NCBI GenBank assembly: GCA_046760985.1
Contig: JBHIFE010000067.1
Location: 1 to 7,458 of the forward strand
Reading direction: 5' to 3'
From: JBHIFE01 sp046760985
GTDB taxonomy: Bacteria; Chloroflexota; Dehalococcoidia; Dehalococcoidales; RBG-16-60-22
DNA length: 7,458 nt
Numbering within the stretch: the first letter of the stretch is position 1; each line of letters starts with the position of its first letter. Positions 1-6,447 of this stretch are shown one piece after another. The notes under the pieces were generated by a model, which had not been told where the DNA came from, did not search any database, and saw nothing but the letters and a program-made list of their open reading frames with translations. The translations under genes were made by a program, and so were the position numbers.

Positions 1-146
1 TCCCGTATGGTGTTTAGGGCACCTACATTGCCGCCGCCTACTTGCCGAATATCAACCCCCTTTTTAAGGCGCCCAGCAATGTAAGCAAAGGGAATAGAAC
101 CCAGCAGATAACCGATGGCTATTGCTATCATCACGTTGATTATCAT
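1..146 (-). CDS. plsY: Acyl-phosphate:glycerol-3-phosphate acyltransferase PlsY, N-terminal part (cut by window edge)
   Basis: The first 48 residues are visible; the gene continues beyond base 1. PlsY is an inner-membrane enzyme that transfers the acyl group of acyl-phosphate to glycerol-3-phosphate, the first acylation in phospholipid synthesis. The visible part has a first membrane helix at about residues 3-24, containing the family signature GYLLGSIPFAYIAGRL, followed by the cytoplasmic motif 1 region DIRQVGGGNVGALNTIR (residues 32-48). Family members usually have GSGN at this place; here the Ser is Gly and the following ATN is ALN. The ATG at 146 is chosen because GGAG (158-155) lies 8 bases upstream. 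A second in-frame ATG, at residue 6, is less well placed. The gene starts 30 bases after the degV stop and is probably the fourth gene of the padR unit. The family call is firm. Activity is uncertain because of the motif 1 change and because motifs 2 and 3 are outside the window. Confidence 0.9.
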   Translation of the reverse strand, partial: MIINVMIAIAIGYLLGSIPFAYIAGRLKKGVDIRQVGGGNVGALNTIR

Positions 147-154
147 TTAATAAA

Positions 155-158
155 CTCC
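155..158 (-). promoter_or_regulatory. Ribosome binding site of plsY
   Basis: GGAG on the minus strand, 8 bases before the ATG at 146. It lies in the short degV-plsY gap, so plsY can be translated from the shared transcript. No promoter is visible in the 30-base gap. Confidence 0.6.
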
Positions 159-176
159 ATATCAGCTTTCACTCTG

Positions 177-1070
177 TTAGTCCTCGGGGTAAAAGGCAAG
201 ACCAACGGTTCCAGTACCGCAGGCATAGCCCATCAGCGGACTAAACTCGCTGAGCCACAACTCGGCACAATTGAATTCAGCTGATACCCGTTCTTTTAGT
301 CTTTCTGCTTCATCTAGGGCATAGGCGTGCAACACGGCAACATGTACTGGACTTTGCCCCGCTTTATCTCTCATCATTTGCAGGATGCGGTTTATGCCAT
401 GTTCTCTATTTCTCACCGCTCCGGTGAAATGCACTGCTCCGGAAACGGTAAAAATTGGTCTGATATTGAATACCGAGCCCACCTGGGCTGCCACCTTGGG
501 TATGCGCCCGGAGCGGTAAACATGGCGCATTGTGTCTAGGAGGACAATAACGCTGACCTTGTCTCTCACCTCTTTGGCGGTGCTGACTACTTCAGTCAGG
601 TCCTTCCCCTCTGCTGCTGCCCGGGCAGCGGCTAAAGCAATAAAACCTTCGGCAGCAGTAGCCGTCTGGGAATCCAGCACCTCTATGGAGGTTTGCGGAA
701 GTTCAGATTTGGCTAGCTCTATAGCTCCCTTGGCTACATTATAGACAGTGCTGAGTTTAAGCGAGACGGTAACACAAAAGATGTCCCTGGCTCGCTTACT
801 GGCGTTGCGGTAGGCATTAAGGCAATCCTCAGGCGAAGCGGAAGACGTCTTAAAAGACTCCGGGTCTTTTAAGAATAATTCATACGCCTCAGTTGGGGTT
901 ACATCTACCCAATCCTTATAGAGCTTGCCTCCAGCGTAAAAGTTAAGAGGGATAATCTCAATCCGATATTGTTCAACCAATTCTCTGGTGAGGCAAGCTA
1001 TACTATCAGTGACGATGGCTACCTTTTGCGTCAGAACCCCTCCTACATCGCCATTAATACTGGCGGTCAA
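177..1070 (-). CDS. DegV family (FakB-like) fatty-acid-binding protein
   Basis: DegV/FakB proteins are cytoplasmic carriers that hold a fatty acid while the kinase FakA phosphorylates its carboxyl group. The N-terminal signature KVAIVTDSIACLTRELVEQY (residues 16-35) is typical, as are a TS motif at 75-76, Ser103 in the segment VSLKLSTVY, SGRIPKVAAQVGSVFNIRPI (187-206) and a C-terminal glycine motif. Length (285-297 aa) fits the family. Two places deviate: LSTVY replaces the common LSGTY, and GYACGTG (281-287) replaces the usual THxGPG-like motif, losing its His. The longest reading starts at TTG 1070, overlapping the upstream stop by four bases (TTGA). However, a perfect AGGAGG at 1044-1039 sits inside it, before CTG 1034, and that shorter start (285 aa) fits the usual DegV N-terminus better. 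plsY follows after 30 bases, which supports a lipid role. Which fatty acid is bound, and whether FakA is the partner, cannot be read here. Confidence 0.88.
   Translation of the reverse strand: MTASINGDVGGVLTQKVAIVTDSIACLTRELVEQYRIEIIPLNFYAGGKLYKDWVDVTPTEAYELFLKDPESFKTSSASPEDCLNAYRNASKRARDIFCVTVSLKLSTVYNVAKGAIELAKSELPQTSIEVLDSQTATAAEGFIALAAARAAAEGKDLTEVVSTAKEVRDKVSVIVLLDTMRHVYRSGRIPKVAAQVGSVFNIRPIFTVSGAVHFTGAVRNREHGINRILQMMRDKAGQSPVHVAVLHAYALDEAERLKERVSAEFNCAELWLSEFSPLMGYACGTGTVGLAFYPED
1039..1044 (-). promoter_or_regulatory. Perfect Shine-Dalgarno sequence inside the long degV reading
   Basis: AGGAGG on the minus strand (1044-1039), 4 bases before an in-frame CTG (1034-1032), which would give a protein beginning M-TQKVAIVTDS. 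The TTG at 1070 has no comparable site before it, and the codon just upstream of that TTG is an in-frame TGA. Either degV starts at the rare codon CTG or this match is chance within the coding sequence. Confidence 0.45.
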
Positions 1071-1999
1071 TCACTAGTGCCCAGTGTGTTCTTAAACCTT
1101 TGCCCGCTGCTTCTTATCCGTTGTTCTAGTAGGGCTGGAATTAAGAAAAGCCCCCACATTGCCAGAATTAGAACCAGAAAGGCAGACAAGCTGAGCTGAC
1201 CATTAGCATAATAAGCAACCATGGTCAGAATTAAGAGCCCTGATATGGTTAATACAGCTATCTTTAGCCAACGCTGTCGTAAACGAATGAAGGCAGCTAT
1301 AGCTAATGCCAGAGCTAAAAAGCTCAGCCCGATCCAAGGGGCAAACTCATAAATGCGCTGTCTACTGTATTCAGTAAGTTCGCCTTCTGGTGCCACCGCT
1401 AAGACCCAACCAGTTATGATTGGTATTGGCAGTAACATTACCGAACCAAACAGCCAATCTCTTCTTATGGTTTGAACTATTACGGAGTATAGCCACCACA
1501 AAGCCAGCGGGATATAGATGGCTATTGCCAACCACGACCACCCTTTAGGTAAATAGAGTAAGAACAAACCTGCCACCACCACTGGCAGCAAGGAGTAACC
1601 CAGCCAGGGGAAAACCCAGGTTGGTTTACCATGCCACCAACCATAGATTGCCGTACCGAGGATTAGCATAAGCGTTATTGATAGCCAGCTGATATGCTGC
1701 CACCAATTAAGAGCAAACAATATGCCAAAAAGAAGGTGCGGCATTGAAGCCAAAATCGCTTGCCTCCAGGTGCCCTGGCTATGAGCTTCATATATCTGTC
1801 GGGCTACCAGCTTGGCTGAGCCCAGCAGTCCCAGGCAAGTCTGAGCTGCCTCTTCTTCGGAAAGTCCAGCTTCTTTCAGTTCCTGGAGCCTATCTTCAAT
1901 ATGTGTCTCTAGCTCATTGATAACTTCTCTTTCATCAGAGAAGCCAAGCCTTAGATTGTCTCTGATATTTTCTAGGTAATGACTCAATGCCGTTATCAT
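1067..1999 (-). CDS. HAAS-domain polytopic membrane protein, partner of PadR
   Basis: This is a 310-residue protein. Residues 1-72 form a soluble helical HAAS/DUF1700-type domain: LSHYLENIRDNL, then DEREVINELETHIEDRLQEL, then GLSEEEAAQTCLGLLGSAKLVA. This helical repeat is typical of membrane proteins encoded next to PadR regulators. The rest is hydrophobic, with about eight membrane segments near residues 83-100, 104-122, 131-150, 155-177, 184-203, 221-240, 248-265 and 272-292, and a short basic tail. I chose ATG 1999 because AGGTGG (2010-2005) lies 5 bases before it; a GTG at 2008 would add three residues but overlaps that site. The gene begins 12 bases after padR stops and overlaps the long degV reading by four bases, so all are probably co-transcribed. 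The HAAS domain may signal to PadR or sense the membrane state. That role is inferred from pairing, and no enzyme motif is visible. Confidence 0.82.
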   Translation of the reverse strand: MITALSHYLENIRDNLRLGFSDEREVINELETHIEDRLQELKEAGLSEEEAAQTCLGLLGSAKLVARQIYEAHSQGTWRQAILASMPHLLFGILFALNWWQHISWLSITLMLILGTAIYGWWHGKPTWVFPWLGYSLLPVVVAGLFLLYLPKGWSWLAIAIYIPLALWWLYSVIVQTIRRDWLFGSVMLLPIPIITGWVLAVAPEGELTEYSRQRIYEFAPWIGLSFLALALAIAAFIRLRQRWLKIAVLTISGLLILTMVAYYANGQLSLSAFLVLILAMWGLFLIPALLEQRIRSSGQRFKNTLGTSD

Positions 2000-2011
2000 T
2001 GCTCCCACCTT

Positions 2012-2344
2012 TTAAGGACTTGCTGGTTGAATAATCAGATTCATGGCATTGAGGAAGTCTTGCCACTGAGTTCTCTCCACTGCCACCTTAGAGCGACCTT
2101 TAGCCGTGAGATGATAATACCGCCTTGGTCGGCCATTAGACAGCATTTGCCATTTACCCAGGATTAAGCCTGCCTTTTCCAAACGATGGAGAGCCGGATA
2201 AAGAGTGCCTTCCTTGAATTTGAAATAGCCTTGGCTCCTTCTTTCAAGCTCCTTAATAATCTGATAGCCATACATCGGCTGCTGCTCTATTAAGCAGAGA
2301 AGTAAGGAATCAGAACTACCTTTAAGCAAATCACGCTTTGGCAC
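2012..2344 (-). CDS. PadR family transcriptional regulator
   Basis: A compact 110-residue winged-helix regulator of the short PadR type. The whole protein follows the family pattern: LLKGSSDSLLLCLIE (6-20), PMYGYQIIKELERRS (23-37), the wing and recognition-helix region FKEGTLYPALHRLEKAGLI (43-61), and GRPRRYYHLTAKGR (71-84). A short helix at the C terminus (about 88-105) would serve for dimer formation. The GTG at 2344 is supported by GAGGTGAT (2358-2351), an extended match to the 16S tail, 6 bases upstream. It heads a likely four-gene unit with the HAAS membrane protein, degV and plsY. A 9-1-9 palindrome over its promoter suggests self-repression, as is usual in PadR members. The ligand is unknown; the adjacent membrane protein may set its activity. 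Confidence 0.93.
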   Translation of the reverse strand: MPKRDLLKGSSDSLLLCLIEQQPMYGYQIIKELERRSQGYFKFKEGTLYPALHRLEKAGLILGKWQMLSNGRPRRYYHLTAKGRSKVAVERTQWQDFLNAMNLIIQPASP

Positions 2345-2350
2345 TGTTTA

Positions 2351-2358
2351 ATCACCTC
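2351..2358 (-). promoter_or_regulatory. Ribosome binding site of padR
   Basis: GAGGTGAT on the minus strand, 6 bases before the GTG start at 2344. This long complementarity to the 16S rRNA tail decides the GTG start. Confidence 0.7.
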
Positions 2359-2365
2359 GCTTGCC

Positions 2366-2371
2366 ATTATA
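2366..2371 (-). promoter_or_regulatory. -10 element P1 of the padR unit
   Basis: A perfect TATAAT on the minus strand, 21 bases before the padR start codon. No good -35 lies at 16-18 bases upstream. Transcription would start near 2359, giving a leader of about 15 bases just long enough for the ribosome site. Its first two bases are part of the palindrome at 2370-2388. Confidence 0.5.
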
Positions 2372-2388
2372 CCTAGAACTTCTAGGTA
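2370..2388. promoter_or_regulatory. Palindromic operator, probably bound by PadR
   Basis: A perfect inverted repeat, TACCTAGAA-C-TTCTAGGTA, with 9-base arms around a single central base. It overlaps the -10 element P1 and lies directly after the -10 of P2, so a bound dimer would block both. The symmetry and place directly before a padR gene fit a self-repressing operator. Binding by this PadR is inferred. Confidence 0.75.
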
Positions 2389-2389
2389 A

Positions 2390-2418
2390 ACTATAGCATT
2401 AATTCATCAACTTTGCAA
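2390..2418 (-). promoter_or_regulatory. Promoter P2 of the padR unit
   Basis: On the minus strand, TTGCAA (2418-2413) and TATAGT (2395-2390) are separated by 17 bases. Transcription would start near 2383, inside the palindrome. It has a better -35 than P1 but a poorer -10, and either or both may be used. Confidence 0.5.
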
Positions 2419-2517
2419 GTAGATTTAAGGGAGATTGAAAGCAGTTATAAAGGATTGTATCTCTTTTGGAACAATGAGTAAATCTGGCTGAAGCTGAAGC
2501 TATTTATACTCTCCGAT

Positions 2518-5277
2518 TCATTCTTGGGGAGTGGTTAATTCTACCAACTGGTTCAGGGCTTCCTCCATTTTCTTCAGCTCCTCTCCCCAGCCAGTCCAAT
2601 TACCTGCCTTAAGATGCTCTTGCGCTTTAGTGTAATGCTCTTGGGCTAGCTGAGCCAATTCAGCTAGCTGGGCAGGTAGTGGCATCTCGGGAGTGGGCGT
2701 GGGAACAGTCACTGCGGGTTGTTCAGTGGGCAAGCCGGCATAAATGGTGCCTAGGCTTTGAGCGAGGCTTGGCTCCATAGCAATACGGTCTCCACTGGCG
2801 ACGATAACCCTCTTCAGTTCTGGCAGTTGTCCCCTCTCGGCTTTGAGATAAACCGGCTCCACATAAAGAATTGATTGCTCAATAGGTATCACCAACAGAT
2901 TGCCACGGATAACCTGAGACCCCTTTTGTCCCCACAGGGTGAGCTGACTGGAGATGGTGGGGTCTTGGTCTATTCGTGCCTCAATCTGTCTTGGTCCGTA
3001 AACTAACTTATCTTTGGGAAAATTATAGGCGATAAGTTTGCCATACTTGTCACCATCACTGCGAGCCGCTAACCAAGTAATCATATTATCCTTCTGGGTG
3101 GGGGTGAAGGGAAGCATCAGGATGAATTCCTCTTGCTCTTCGTCGGGCAGTCTCATTATTACGTAGTAAGGCTCTACAGGTCGTTCGGCATCAGCGTAGG
3201 TCTCAACCGGAGTTGTCCATAAGTCCTCCTTATTGTAAAAGACTCTGGGGTCTTGCATGTGATAGGCTTGATACACTGAGACCTGTATCTGAAAAAGGTC
3301 TTGCGGGTAGCGCAAGTGCGCTCGGAGCGATTCCGGCATTGTCTCTATAGGTGTAAATAGAGCTGGAAAGATAGCGGCGTAGGTATTTACTAGCGCATCT
3401 TCAGGGTCGATGAGGTAGAAGGTAGTCAAGCCATCGTAGGCATTAATAACCACCTTAACACTGTTGCGAATATAGTTAATTTTTCCTGAGGTTGGCTGGG
3501 AATAGGGATACCGGTCAGAAGCAGTATAGGCATCCTGCACCCAAAACAGCTTGCCGTTGTCAATAACAATATATGGGTCACTGTCTAGCTTCAGGAAGGG
3601 AGCAATATGCTGTATTCGTTGCTGGATATTACGGCGATAAAGAAGCTGGCTCTCTGGAGTCAGTTCCCCGCTAATAAGAATGTTTATGTCGCCGAGTTGC
3701 CAAGCAAAAGCCAACCTGCGGATGAATGAATTCAACTTTATACCGCTCTGGCTGGTGTACTCGGTGTATACATTAGTATCTCCTTTGGGGTAGTCGAACT
3801 CCTCAACTCTGGAGTTAACAATAACGTAATTATCTGTCTTCTCTCCAAAGTAAATCCCGGGTTGGTCTATCTCAACCATGCCTATGGGGGGCACATCCTT
3901 GAGCCAGAGACTGGGCAAGCCTTCCTCACTGACCTCGTTGGTTGGGCTCATAGCGACACCATAGCCGTGGGTATATACCAGCCGCTGATTAAGCCAAGTC
4001 TGAGCTTCAGAGGGTAGTTTCTCGGTGGAGAGTTCCCGTGCTCCGAGCAGCACCTGGCGATAGCTACCGTCAAGGTGGTAACGGTCAACATCAATGTCAG
4101 CAAAATCGTAGTATAACCTTATCGACTGTATCTGGTTATAGGTATCCTTTAGAGGACGGTAATCCCATAACCTGATGTTATTCATGGTGGCACCGTTGCG
4201 GGCAATATCCTGTTCGCTAGGGGCTAGTTCAACCGGGATATCTTTTTCTTCTATGCGGTCAAGCCCGAAGGCAAGTCGGGTGAATTGGATGTTGTGCTCA
4301 ATATAGGGTCTTTCTCTGGCTAGCTCGCTGGGTTCTACTTGAAATCTCTGCACTATCGCTGGATAGATACTACCAAATATAATGGCGGAGACAACCCATA
4401 ATCCTACGGGTATAACTAGCGAATGTCTCCAGTGGCGGAGGATGCCAATCAACAGTAGCATGCCCGATATCACAGCAATAACAATGAGAATTTTCCATGC
4501 CAACCACTGGGCATGGACATCAGTATAGCCAGCGCCAAATATTATGCCACGACGAGAGTAGAGAAGGTCAAAGATTTTGAGTCGGTAGCTCCAGGCGATG
4601 AGAACGAAGATGGCAGCCCCCAGCACTGAGAGGTGCCCCTTGATAAGGGTGGTAAAAGCGGCGCGGCGAAATCCGAGATTGAGTCCATAAATAACAGCCG
4701 TAAAAATCAGGATGATAACTGTAGCCCATATCAGCCACCCCTGTGTGAACTGATAGAGAGGAAGGTTGAAAATATAGAAGGCTACATCTCTCCCCAGCAG
4801 GGGCTCAGTGATATTGAAATTGGTTGCCTTTGAGAAACGTAACACTGTTTCCCACTGCCCGGAGGTAACCAGCCCGAAGATAAGGCTGAGAAAAATAGCT
4901 GCCCCTAGAATACCGATGTCTAACACACGGCGGACTACTACCAGTGTTTGTCCGATGAAAATGCTATCTCCTCTCACTGGAGATAGTCGCCGTGCCAGGA
5001 AGAGATTGGACACTAACAGGGCGAGAAAGACAAAGGCACCAACAGCGAAAAGCCATAATTTTGTGGTGAGGATGGTAGTATAGATGCTACTGAAGCCCAG
5101 GCTATCGAACCAGAGCCACTCGGTATAAATGCCTTTGCCTATGGCGGTAATAACAAATAGAAAGACCAGTGTGCCAATGATAATGAGCCACCATCGGATA
5201 GGGCTGAATCTGCCTTTTTTGGGGGGCGTGGAGCTTCCCTCTCCCCATAGCCTATCTAGGTCGCTAAAATAACTCAT
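2518..5277 (-). CDS. UPF0182 family large integral membrane protein
   Basis: This 919-residue protein matches the UPF0182 (COG1615) family along its length. After a short charged N terminus come seven membrane segments, near residues 28-50, 72-95, 118-138, 180-200, 213-231, 260-280 and 287-307. Between and after them lie family signatures: WLWFDSLGFSSIYTT (54-68), GRDVAFYIFNLPLYQ (162-176), GAGYTDVHAQWLAWK (248-262) and QRFQVEPSELARERPYIEHN (310-329). The remaining 580 or so residues form a large soluble region, presumably outside the membrane, ending in a Pro/Thr-rich linker (about 859-868) and a helical tail with the pattern YTKAQEHLKAGNW. The family is found in actinobacteria, cyanobacteria and Chloroflexi; its function is not known. 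The ATG at 5277 begins a typical N terminus, though only a weak GGAA precedes it. The gene stands alone, with its own strong promoter 28 bases upstream and gaps on both sides. No frameshift or missing block is apparent. Confidence 0.92.
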   Translation of the reverse strand: MSYFSDLDRLWGEGSSTPPKKGRFSPIRWWLIIIGTLVFLFVITAIGKGIYTEWLWFDSLGFSSIYTTILTTKLWLFAVGAFVFLALLVSNLFLARRLSPVRGDSIFIGQTLVVVRRVLDIGILGAAIFLSLIFGLVTSGQWETVLRFSKATNFNITEPLLGRDVAFYIFNLPLYQFTQGWLIWATVIILIFTAVIYGLNLGFRRAAFTTLIKGHLSVLGAAIFVLIAWSYRLKIFDLLYSRRGIIFGAGYTDVHAQWLAWKILIVIAVISGMLLLIGILRHWRHSLVIPVGLWVVSAIIFGSIYPAIVQRFQVEPSELARERPYIEHNIQFTRLAFGLDRIEEKDIPVELAPSEQDIARNGATMNNIRLWDYRPLKDTYNQIQSIRLYYDFADIDVDRYHLDGSYRQVLLGARELSTEKLPSEAQTWLNQRLVYTHGYGVAMSPTNEVSEEGLPSLWLKDVPPIGMVEIDQPGIYFGEKTDNYVIVNSRVEEFDYPKGDTNVYTEYTSQSGIKLNSFIRRLAFAWQLGDINILISGELTPESQLLYRRNIQQRIQHIAPFLKLDSDPYIVIDNGKLFWVQDAYTASDRYPYSQPTSGKINYIRNSVKVVINAYDGLTTFYLIDPEDALVNTYAAIFPALFTPIETMPESLRAHLRYPQDLFQIQVSVYQAYHMQDPRVFYNKEDLWTTPVETYADAERPVEPYYVIMRLPDEEQEEFILMLPFTPTQKDNMITWLAARSDGDKYGKLIAYNFPKDKLVYGPRQIEARIDQDPTISSQLTLWGQKGSQVIRGNLLVIPIEQSILYVEPVYLKAERGQLPELKRVIVASGDRIAMEPSLAQSLGTIYAGLPTEQPAVTVPTPTPEMPLPAQLAELAQLAQEHYTKAQEHLKAGNWTGWGEELKKMEEALNQLVELTTPQE

Positions 5278-5304
5278 ACTATTAGTTCCGTTGCTATTCC
5301 CTAC

Positions 5305-5332
5305 AGTATAACACCAAGGGAAGAACTGTCAA
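5305..5332 (-). promoter_or_regulatory. Promoter of the UPF0182 gene
   Basis: On the minus strand, a consensus TTGACA (5332-5327) and TATACT (5310-5305) are separated by 16 bases, with TGT just before the -10 (extended -10). Transcription would start near 5298, leaving a leader of about 21 bases. This is the best full promoter match in the window and makes the UPF0182 gene independent of the repressor gene upstream. Confidence 0.7.
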
Positions 5333-5336
5333 TTTA

Positions 5337-5398
5337 GGGGGGATTCAAGAGAGGGGAAGTCTCTGTTATCTGTTCATTCCCCTTATCGGGGGGTTCAA
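5337..5398. repeat. G-rich intergenic repeat pair with short hairpins
   Basis: GGGGGGATTCAA (5337-5348) and GGGGGGTTCAA (5388-5398) are near-identical direct repeats on the plus strand, 39 bases apart. Between them lie AGGGGAA (5352-5358) and TTCCCCT (5377-5383), which can pair with each other. CCCC-TTATC-GGGG (5379-5391) can form a competing small hairpin. No T-run follows on the minus strand, so this is at best a weak transcription end for the NrpR-like gene. It may be a remnant of a dispersed intergenic repeat. Confidence 0.35.
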
Positions 5399-5410
5399 TC
5401 AAAATTCTAA

Positions 5411-6418
5411 TTAAAGCTCGCTCAATAGTTGCCAAAAACTGATTAATTGCTCAAAGTTAATCATGCCACTTTCGGCTATGTTATCCACTTCAATACCAGT
5501 CTCAACAGCGGCTGCCACCGGGTTTAGTCCGCCAAGTAGCACCATCCCAACTCTATTCAGTCCTATTGGAATTTGGCAGATTGGCTCGCTGGTATTGCCC
5601 AAGGCATAAACTCCACCGATGCCAACCTCTTTGAGTGAGGTGATTACTCCCTGGGCAATTGAACGGGATGGAGCTGGCATTTCACGGAAGTTAGCCAGTA
5701 TCTTACCATTGCCAGTCTTAGCCGCTTCGCTGACGCTAGTCATCTTGGCACGGATGTATTGTTCCGAGGGATCCAGTGAGGTACCGGCATAGTTAATTAT
5801 GGCTATAAAACGCTTCGGTTTTGACTCTCTAACTTCGAGCACCCCGCCAAATTTAGATTGAATGGGGATACCTGCCTTTAGCAACACTCCATTTATGACT
5901 ACGCTACAGACTGTAGCCAAGCCGATTTTGCCCCTGGGGACAACTACCGAACCAAGTTTTTCTCCTTCAGACGCCGTAGCGACAAGCTCGCTGACACACA
6001 ATCTGGCTTTGAAGGCGTCACTCATTGCGGCTAACGCTTTTTCGAAGTCGTTCTTGTCAATGAACGAAGTATTTATGGGAAGTTGTCCGGTTCCTTTTTG
6101 GGGGTCAAAAGTAGTGTGGAAGGCTAACCACTCGAGCTTATCATAGATAAAGCCGACCTGTTCTGGTGCCAGTGCCATCTTGAGTTCCTCAAGACCTCGG
6201 GTGGTGAGCATTCTGCCATCACGACCCAGCGGCTGGGTATAACCTCGCTCATCAGTTATTCTCAGGTGATACCTAACTGCTCTTTCACTTAAGAAAACCC
6301 CGTGGCGCTCCAGCTCGCGGGCGATGGTGATTGACCCTAGCGGTTCAGTGGACTCACTCAACACCTTGAGAATTGATATAACCTTTCTTTCTGTCTCGGT
6401 GGTGATAGCTTGTACCAT
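5411..6418 (-). CDS. NrpR-like transcriptional repressor (winged helix plus DUF128/NrpR domain)
   Basis: The 335-residue protein has an N-terminal winged-helix domain (about 8-75, with SERAVRYHLRITDERGY at 44-60) joined to one NrpR regulatory domain (about 88-332). Signatures of that domain are GLATVCSVVINGVLLKAGIP (166-185), KFGGVLEV (189-196), LANFREMPA (241-249) and GMVLLGGLNPVAAAVETGIE (291-310). In methanogens NrpR represses nitrogen-assimilation genes and is released by 2-oxoglutarate. Similar one-HTH, one-domain proteins occur in some bacteria including Chloroflexi; their targets are largely untested. The ATG at 6418 has AGGAG (6428-6424) 5 bases upstream. The gene follows nadE by 61 bases with its own promoter, and a palindrome in that promoter could be its own operator. 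The nitrogen role here is inferred from the family and from the ammonia/glutamine-using neighbour. I did not verify 2-oxoglutarate-binding residues. Confidence 0.87.
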   Translation of the reverse strand: MVQAITTETERKVISILKVLSESTEPLGSITIARELERHGVFLSERAVRYHLRITDERGYTQPLGRDGRMLTTRGLEELKMALAPEQVGFIYDKLEWLAFHTTFDPQKGTGQLPINTSFIDKNDFEKALAAMSDAFKARLCVSELVATASEGEKLGSVVVPRGKIGLATVCSVVINGVLLKAGIPIQSKFGGVLEVRESKPKRFIAIINYAGTSLDPSEQYIRAKMTSVSEAAKTGNGKILANFREMPAPSRSIAQGVITSLKEVGIGGVYALGNTSEPICQIPIGLNRVGMVLLGGLNPVAAAVETGIEVDNIAESGMINFEQLISFWQLLSEL

Positions 6419-6423
6419 GAGAA

Positions 6424-6428
6424 CTCCT
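6424..6428 (-). promoter_or_regulatory. Ribosome binding site of the NrpR-like gene
   Basis: AGGAG on the minus strand, 5 bases before ATG 6418. It confirms this start. Confidence 0.7.
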
Positions 6429-6447
6429 TTAAATATAGACCGCTCTC

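Noticed and set aside
143..160. Five-codon mini-ORF (MEFIK) overlapping the plsY start by ATGA
   Set aside because: It could be a translational-coupling leader, but its ATG overlaps the GGAG of plsY and it has no ribosome site of its own; chance is more likely.
42..284. Plus-strand open frame spanning the plsY-degV junction
   Set aside because: It is antisense to the PlsY signature and to the DegV C terminus, with no start signal and no recognisable domain.
1997..2008. GTG at 2008 as start of the HAAS membrane protein
   Set aside because: The GTG is itself part of the AGGTGG ribosome site that serves the ATG at 1999, and nothing suitable lies upstream of it.
2429..2467. Plus-strand hairpin GGGAGAT/ATCTCTT followed by TTTT
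   Set aside because: The stem needs two G-T pairs across a 23-base loop, and no plus-strand gene ends here, so it is not a credible terminator. No clear terminator for the UPF0182 gene was found in 2345-2517 either.
2487..2501. GCTGAA repeated two and a half times after the UPF0182 stop
   Set aside because: It is too short to be a meaningful tandem repeat and has no visible role.
4808..5083. Plus-strand open frame of 91 codons inside the UPF0182 gene
   Set aside because: It lies opposite conserved membrane segments of UPF0182, its product is Arg/Thr/Lys-rich with no family resemblance, and no ribosome site supports it.
5862..6146. Plus-strand open frame of 94 codons opposite the NrpR-like gene
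   Set aside because: The minus-strand protein is a clear family match over the same bases; this is a reverse-strand shadow.
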